From NCBI GenBank assembly GCA_048213135.1, contig PS015517.1, positions 1 through 25,680 on the forward strand: a stretch of DNA of 25,680 bases, given 5' to 3'. Position 1 is the stretch's first letter. Every line of letters starts with the position of its first letter. The position numbers and the translations under genes were made by a program. This DNA comes from Reclinomonas americana ATCC 50394 (lineage: Eukaryota > Jakobida > Jakobea > Jakobida). The notes below the pieces were generated by a model. The model ran no database searches. It was not told the origin of the DNA and was given only the letters and a program-made list of their open reading frames with translations. Positions 20,335 to 25,680 of this stretch are shown here, one piece after another.

Positions 20335-20545
20335 CCTCCCTCCCTCCCTCCCTCCCTCCCTCCGTCCCTCCCTCCCTCCCTCCTTCCCTCCCTCCCTCTC
20401 CCTCCTCTCTCTCTCTCTCGCTTGCACACAATCCCCAGCGATGTCGTTGCTAACGACATTGTTGTGCAGCACCACCTTCGCCTCATTCCTCCCCTCCTTG
20501 ACCTTCTAACCCACAACCACCTTCATTGCGCACCAAGACATACTC
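19613..20545. other. Spacer between gene E (3' end) and gene D (5' end)
   Basis: About 930 bp with no supported exon. It holds the CA/GC tract at 19620-19663, mixed sequence from 19680 to 20290, and a CT then CCCT microsatellite at 20309-20420. The left part should contain the promoter of gene D and the right part the 3' untranslated region of gene E. Confidence 0.6.
20309..20420. repeat. CT / CCCT microsatellite
   Basis: A run of CT dinucleotides, then about 16 ccct or near-ccct units with two single-base variants, then CT again. It lies about 130 bp beyond the stop codon of gene E. Confidence 0.92.
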
Positions 20546-23397
20546 TCAGCGCATTCCACTGGTCGGCGTCTTGATAATTGGATTGAAGCCGCGTTTCCTC
20601 TACAATCGCCAAACATGAGCCACGCATAGAACAAGGTAGACAACAACAACACAGACCTGGAATTCCGGCAGCGAGACCATCGACTGCGCAGTGAAATGAA
20701 CATGAGAACAACTCCCTTCTGCCTCCTCCCCCGTTCTTGCACGCACCTGCTCCAAAAACGACTTCCAATCGACGCAATCGATGCCGTCGGCGTTGTGCAG
20801 CACGCGTCCCTTGGAGACGAGTTCGGCGGTGAACTGCTCGATCAGTGCCGTCGAGCAGGACCGCGGGTGCCGGAAGTGCGTGAGGACCGTGGCCACGGTC
20901 TCCAACGGCAACAGCTGCTGCTCGGTGCCGCCACTGCTGAGGCCCGGCGCAGCGCTGAATTGCGTGTGCAACAGCGCGACCATGGACAACTGTACGCACG
21001 ATTTCAGCAACAAGTTGGCAGGAGACCCTTCCTCCCCTCCCGCAACGCAACGTCATTGACGTCGAAAATCATGCGCGCCATGTTCAAAAACTCCAAAAAG
21101 TTCAAGCCCCCGTTGCCTTCCACATCCAGCTGCTTCACAAAGGCGGCCAGCAGGTGCGGGGTGAATGTCACACCAATGCGCTGGAAGAAGCGCTCACACT
21201 CCGAGTATTCGATCAGGCCGTCGCCGTTCTCGTCCATCAGGTGGAATAGCAGGCGCAGTTCCTCCTCGTTGCGGGGGTTGGAGTGGTAGCGCTGCCGTGG
21301 AAAAGGGAGGAAGGGTGAGCAAAGGATGACAAGAAAGAGATGGGTCAAGAAGAGAAACGAAACGTAGTACGCCTCCGGGTTGCGGAGGGCGGCAGCCAAG
21401 AACTCTGACCACCTCACATACCCGTGTGCGTCAATGTCCACCGCCTCCATGAACTGGCAAGGATTGTGAGCCGGAGCGGAAATCAAGAAGAGACAACAAG
21501 CACAGCTCACCTTCTCCACCAGATAGTCGGGCATGTCCTCGCCCTGCAGTGACTTGTACACGCGACGGATCTGCTCTTCGGAGACCTGGCCAGTGCGCTC
21601 CGAGTCGTATGCCGCGAAATACAAGTGCACCTTGGCGACCTGTTGCACGAGAGAGTGTGAGAAACGAAGGAGAGAGAGAGTCGCCGGCGCAACGGCAACG
21701 CACAAACGCAATGTCCTCTGGCGTGAAGAGCACGTCGACGAGACGCATGAACTCGGAGAACTTCAGTCGTCCGTCTGCCGACGCAAGTTGTCAGTCAGCG
21801 GTGCAGGGCGGGCTGAATGGGCGACGATAAGCTCACCTTGGTCCACATCCGACTGCTCCCACATCTCCTTCAGCTGCGTGGAGGCCGCCTCGACGTCGAC
21901 GCCCAGCAGGCTCATGAAGCGGTCGTACTCCTCCTGCGCGGGGGAGGGGGGAAGGGGTTAGTTGGAGGGAACGGCGAAGGGGGAAGACGATGGGGGAAGA
22001 CGATGGGGGAAGACAAAGGGGGAAGACAAAGGGGGAAGACAAAGGGGGAGGACGATGGGGGAAGNNNNNNNNNNNNNNNNNNNNACGGAAGGGGGAAGAC
22101 GGAAGGGGAAGACGATGGGGGAAGAGAAGGGGGGAAGACAGGGAAGAAGACGATGGGGAATAACAATGCGGAAACGAACAGCGGAAAAGAGGGGGAAGGG
22201 GAGAGAGTTCAGCGCCTCCCACATATCGAAATGACAACACACTGCAAGCAAGGGAGAGCGAGAGACAGAAATCTCTTCACCCTTCCATTCTCTCCACATC
22301 CCCCTGCCCGCCCTCTCCTGCCTCCGACATACCAAATCAATCACGCCATTCTCTGCACCACCACCACCAAGACCAAGCAGTCAGCTTCACGACACACATC
22401 ACACGCCCTTCTCCCATCACGCACCATTCTCATCAAACGCCTCAAACGCCAGCCGAATCTCATTAATGTACGGGTGTGTCAGCGACACAGCGTTGGCACG
22501 CAGCGTCGGGAACTGCGCCAGCGCGCCCTGCATAAACTCCCGCCACGTCATTCGCGACGGCGAGCCAGCCTCGCTGCCCTCGTCATCCTCGCCATCCTCC
22601 TCGCCATCCACCACGTGCGTGTACGTGCTAAGGAACTCATCCAACTGCGACTCCGACATTTCTACACGGAAGAAACTAAGGCAAGCAATGAAGACGACGA
22701 CTGCAGAGACACGCGCGCACACCTTCGTGCTCGATCTTGCCATGCAACGTGTGCACCTCGTCGCGGGAGACCCACTCGGCACGCACCGGCGGCAGGGCCA
22801 TGTACCAATTGCGAATGCGGGCGACGTAGTTGAGCTGCACAGAAGGAGAGGGTGAAGGTGAGGGAAAGTGAAGCGAAAGCGGTGAAGGGAAAGGATTGAT
22901 CTGTGACCGGGAAGGTGGAAAGGAGTCGGGAGGCAGAATGAATAGAGTGGGAGTGCGAGCGAGTAGGAGACTGAGTAAAGGCGAGAGCAGTGCAAGGGAA
23001 ACAAAGTAGGAGAAATACGAGTGAGTGAGTGAGTGAGAGAGAGAGAGAGAGAGTGAGTGGGTTTGTGAGTGAGTGAGTGAGTGAGTGTGAGAGTGTGTAA
23101 TGGTGAAGAGTGAGAGTGAGTGAGTGAGTGAGTGAGAGAGAGAGAGTGAGTGAGTGTGTGAGTGAGTGAGTGAGTAAGAGAGAGAGAGTGAGTGTGGACG
23201 TGAGTTAGAGCATGCAAAGGAGAGAACATGACTGCAGTCTTGATGCACAGGCGACGCCTAACTCGCCTTATGCAACGCCTAACTCACACCTTACACACTA
23301 CCTCTCTCTCACACACTCACTGTGCACACGTGAGCAACGAGACAAGATGCGGTCATGTGAATCCTCGAATCTCAACTGCTCATACACACACACACAC

Positions 23398-23451
<54 letters not shown>

Positions 23452-23952
23452 TCGCACACACACAATACACACACGATTCTCTCTCCTCCCTCCTCTCTCT
23501 CTCTTTTGCCCCTTTCTCACCTCATCAAAATCAAAGAGCGCATCACACAATCGTACCACCTGATCCCACAACAGCTTCCCATCCGCGCGCGGATGATGCG
23601 TCTGCCTGTCCGAGTGCGCCACTGCTCCATTCGTTCCACTGCGCCCCGGAGCTGTTCCCGCCGCCGCCGCACGCCTCCACAAGTCCCGAAACAGGTGGTT
23701 CTGCGTGGCAACCTGCGCGCCCAGACACTGCTGCAGAAAGGCGACGAATTCATCGACACTGGTGGCGCGACGGAGGCCGCGAGGGACGTGGAAGAAGGCG
23801 TCGAAACAGGTGCGAAAGTCGCGTCCTCGCGTGTTCATCGTGGCTGGGGCAAGCGAGCCGCTTCCTGTGGAGCATGTCGAGAGGGAGCGCTGGCGAGAAG
23901 GGCGTGCGGGGCCGAGGGAGGGCGAGGAAGACGACGCGCTCTCCGATTGCAT
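20546..23952 (-). CDS. Gene E: six-EF-hand calcium-binding protein
   Basis: Twelve exons give 583 residues: 23952-23521, 22834-22723, 22661-22425, 22352-22333, 21933-21837, 21774-21704, 21639-21511, 21453-21364, 21291-21052, 20989-20747, 20683-20657, 20599-20546. The N-terminus is Ser/Arg-rich. EF-hand loops start near residues 258 (DENENGVIDLEE), 296 (DVDQDGRLKFSE), 335 (degenerate: Glu at 3, Gln at 12), 372 (DIDAHGYVRWSE), 416 (DENGDGLIEYSE) and 451 (DVEGNGGLNFLE). Spacing is 35-44 residues, as expected for three EF-hand pairs. Loops 1, 2, 5 and 6 keep the Asp/Asn ligands, the Gly at position 6 and the Glu at 12, so calcium binding is expected. There is no kinase or other enzyme domain; the C-terminal 125 residues are unrecognised. 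Exon 4 is a 20-nt microexon that completes loop 1. A second copy of the start of exon 1 lies at 24017-24286. Confidence 0.88.
21940..22330. repeat. 13-bp purine minisatellite with a 20-N gap in a gene E intron
   Basis: Repeats of gggggaagacgat and gggggaagacaaa run from about 21960 to 22160 with a gap at 22065-22084. They fill the intron between the microexon (22352-22333) and the next exon (21933). No exon is supported within them. Confidence 0.88.
22835..23520. repeat. GAGT, GA and CA microsatellites in intron 1 of gene E
   Basis: GAGT and GA tracts at 23021-23200, CA at 23384-23400, GA at 23402-23448 and CA at 23455-23475, followed by CT-rich sequence to the donor at 23520. Purine-rich sequence fills 22840-23020. 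No coding signal is seen in this 686-nt intron. Confidence 0.88.
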
Positions 23953-24016
23953 GATTGATTGTCGAGTGAATCAATGAATCCGGACAGAGGACAGCTTGCC
24001 TCGCGTAATTCGAAGA

Positions 24017-24286
24017 GTCCCGAAACAGGTGGTTCTGTGTGGCAACCTGCGCACCCAGACACTGCTGCAGAAAGGCGACGAATTCATCGACACTGGTCGC
24101 GCGACGGAGGCCGCGAGGCACGTGGAAAAAGGCGTCGAAACAGGTGCGAAAGTCGCGTCCACGCGTGTTCATGGTCGCTGGGGCAAGCGAGCCACTGCCT
24201 GTGGAACATGTCGAGAGAGAACGTTGACGGGAAGGACGCGCTGGGCCGAGGGAGGGCGATGAAGACGATGCGCTCTCCGATTGCAT
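24017..24286 (-). CDS. Duplicate of the first 90 codons of gene E exon 1
   Basis: Starts with its own ATG at 24286. It encodes exactly the same 90 residues as gene E codons 1-90 (23952-23683), with 21 nucleotide differences that are all synonymous. Similarity stops about 8 bases upstream of the ATG and right after codon 90; the next codons diverge, and unspliced translation runs on out of frame with the gene E ATG. No clear donor follows codon 90. It could be an alternative first exon, the 5' stump of a collapsed tandem paralogue, or a spliced leader part of a longer transcript. The absence of any amino-acid change argues against a plain pseudogene. Confidence 0.7.
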
Positions 24287-24294
24287 GATTGATC

Positions 24295-24744
24295 GATCGA
24301 ATTCAGCTGAATGAAATTGCTTGCTGTCGTTCCTCCGTTGCACCCATATCCAAGCAGAAGCAACACGACCCTTACATTCTCTCCCTCTCTCTCCTTCACC
24401 CTCTCCCTCTCCTTCACCCACCCTTTCCCTTTTCCACCCCTCCCAAATTTGTGTAGACCGTAAACCGTAGCGCGCTCGCGCTCTTTCCGTGCGTTGTTCG
24501 ATTCTTCACTCGCGGGAGCCGCCACGCGCTTACAGACTCGTTCCCTTGACACTCCCACCACACGCCACCCTCCTGCACCACCCACCCACCCACCCACCAC
24601 GCAAGGCCCTCCCTCCGCGCGCCACCTGCAAATCCCCGACACAAAAGGTAAATTCCGCACGCACGCACGCACCTCTCCTCTATCTTCCTCTCTCCCTCTC
24701 TCCCTCATCCTTCCCCTCTCCACCCTCTCCCCTTCCGCAGAGTC
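24295..24744. promoter_or_regulatory. Divergent spacer and 5' untranslated intron upstream of gene F
   Basis: About 450 bp between the duplicated exon (minus strand) and the ATG of gene F (plus strand). A donor-like gtaaat follows acaaaag at 24648, and a CT-rich tract ends ccgcag at 24740, five bases before the ATG. This suggests a 93-nt intron in the 5' untranslated region. The rest (24295-24640) is mixed to pyrimidine-rich and should hold the promoters. Confidence 0.5.
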
Positions 24745-25680
24745 ATGACTGCGGCTCCGCTAAAGGCCTCGGCGGATCCCTTTGATTTCTATCACACCCG
24801 CTCCGCCGCCACCTTCACGTACGTCAAGCCGCTGGAGAGCAAGCCGGTGGCGAAGCGCTCAGGCTACTCGGCCAACGAACCAGGGCCACAAGATCCCACC
24901 TCGTATGTGAGCGATGCACGTGTGCCGAGCATGCCCTCGAGGTGCGTGTGTGCAATCTGCCCTCGACAGTCGTGAGTGTCACACTGCTCATTGCGCGCAT
25001 GTGTGCAGGCCGGCGCCAACAGTGAATCCACTCATCGACCTGGTCAGCGAGGCCACTGTGCGCGCACAGTCCACAGCGCATGCGGCATATGCGTGAGTCC
25101 ATCCTTGCTTCTCACACTTCTCGTCCACTCTGCTCACTCTTTCTCTCAAATCCGCTCTGCTGCAGTCCACGCACGGCCGTGGTGAGTTATACAGATGCAC
25201 TCTTCCATCGCACACACTCGTTCTCATCCCACGTCTCGCGCACGTAGGCAAGACACGCTCCGGTGTACGACAACACCGGCTACTCACTGGAGACGATGAA
25301 GCAGCCGTACGGCGATCGGACAAGGAGCATCATGCGACCGTGGGGTGCACCAGAGCCCGTGCTTGTCAAGATGAAGAAGAGCGATCCCATTGAATCGGAG
25401 AACGCTGGCAAGGTGCGTCGCCTCGCCTCACGGACGCTCTCACCTCGTTGCGCCTCTTCTCATCCCCCTCTCCTGCAGGGTCCGTCACCAATGTCCACCA
25501 CATTCGGCACACACTTCCTTGCCGACCAACCACTCATTCGCCGTCGCCACTCGGAGAGTCCGACACGACGCACGAAAGCCACCGACATGACCGCCAGTGG
25601 ATATGCCTCGTTTCGTACCGCATGCAGATCAACTCCCTCTTCTCCACCCCCAGCACTTCTCACATCGACCACAGAAACTC
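24745..25680 (+). CDS. Gene F: unrecognised Pro/Ser/Thr-rich basic protein, 3' end beyond window
   Basis: Exons: 24745-24941, 25009-25092, 25166-25181 (16-nt microexon), 25248-25412, 25479 to beyond 25680. The frame is continuous for about 241 residues and still open at the edge. Introns are 66-73 nt with GTGCG or GTGAG donors and YAG acceptors. The ATG follows a likely untranslated first exon. The protein is rich in Pro, Ser, Thr, Tyr and basic residues, with no membrane segment or catalytic motif seen. Scattered Gly-Tyr and Ser/Thr-Thr-Phe-Gly-Thr-His-Phe motifs recall the short Tyr/Phe motifs of some microtubule or axoneme-associated proteins. That is a weak impression only and no family is assigned. 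Confidence 0.68.

Noticed and set aside
20287-20574. Plus-strand frame over the CCCT repeat
   Set aside because: It translates the microsatellite into Ser/Leu/Pro repeats and runs into the 3' exon of gene E on the other strand.

Overview
This is nuclear DNA from a eukaryote, most likely a unicellular protist. Every gene is cut by many GT...AG introns, often only 63-70 nt long. Exons are GC-rich. Long introns and spacers are filled with CT/GA, CA and GAGT microsatellites and minisatellites. There is no bacterial-style operon or ribosome-binding-site pattern, and I see no tRNA, rRNA, transposon or CRISPR array. The species cannot be named from the sequence. Three assembly gaps are present (3477-3496, 10104-10681, 22065-22084). 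All gene models below were spliced by hand from frame continuity; exon edges may be off by a few bases and first exons are the least certain. || Layout. (1) Positions 1-4415, minus strand: 5' part of an armadillo(ARM)-repeat gene, here gene A, running off the left edge. (2) Positions 4974-11356, minus strand: gene B, a complete collinear tandem paralogue with 14 ARM repeats and an acidic then basic tail. In both genes nearly every ARM repeat is exactly one exon bounded by phase-1 introns. (3) Positions 11746-15108, plus strand, divergent from gene B: gene C, a 253-residue single-pass membrane protein that I recognise as a NICE-3/C1orf43 family member. (4) Positions 15718-19612, minus strand, convergent with gene C: gene D, a 700-residue unrecognised protein with Ala, Asp and Pro runs and a basic nuclear-type signal, in 16 exons. 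(5) Positions 20546-23952, minus strand: gene E, a 583-residue six-EF-hand calcium-binding protein in 12 exons. An extra copy of the first 90 codons of its first exon lies just upstream (24017-24286). (6) Positions 24745-25680, plus strand: gene F, an unrecognised Pro/Ser/Thr-rich basic protein with a 16-nt microexon, running off the right edge. || Relations between genes. A and B arose by tandem duplication: same strand, same order of exon types, the same oversized second ARM exon (159 nt), and a shared promoter-like element at both starts. The B/C divergent promoter has itself been duplicated. C and D converge on a tandem-repeat spacer, and E and F diverge from a spacer of about 450 bp. Apart from the A/B pair I see no evidence that the genes form one pathway. 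|| The most unusual signals are the exon-per-repeat ARM genes, the duplicated EF-hand-gene exon whose two copies differ at 21 sites that are all synonymous, and microexons that complete an EF-hand loop (20 nt) or encode 5 residues (16 nt).
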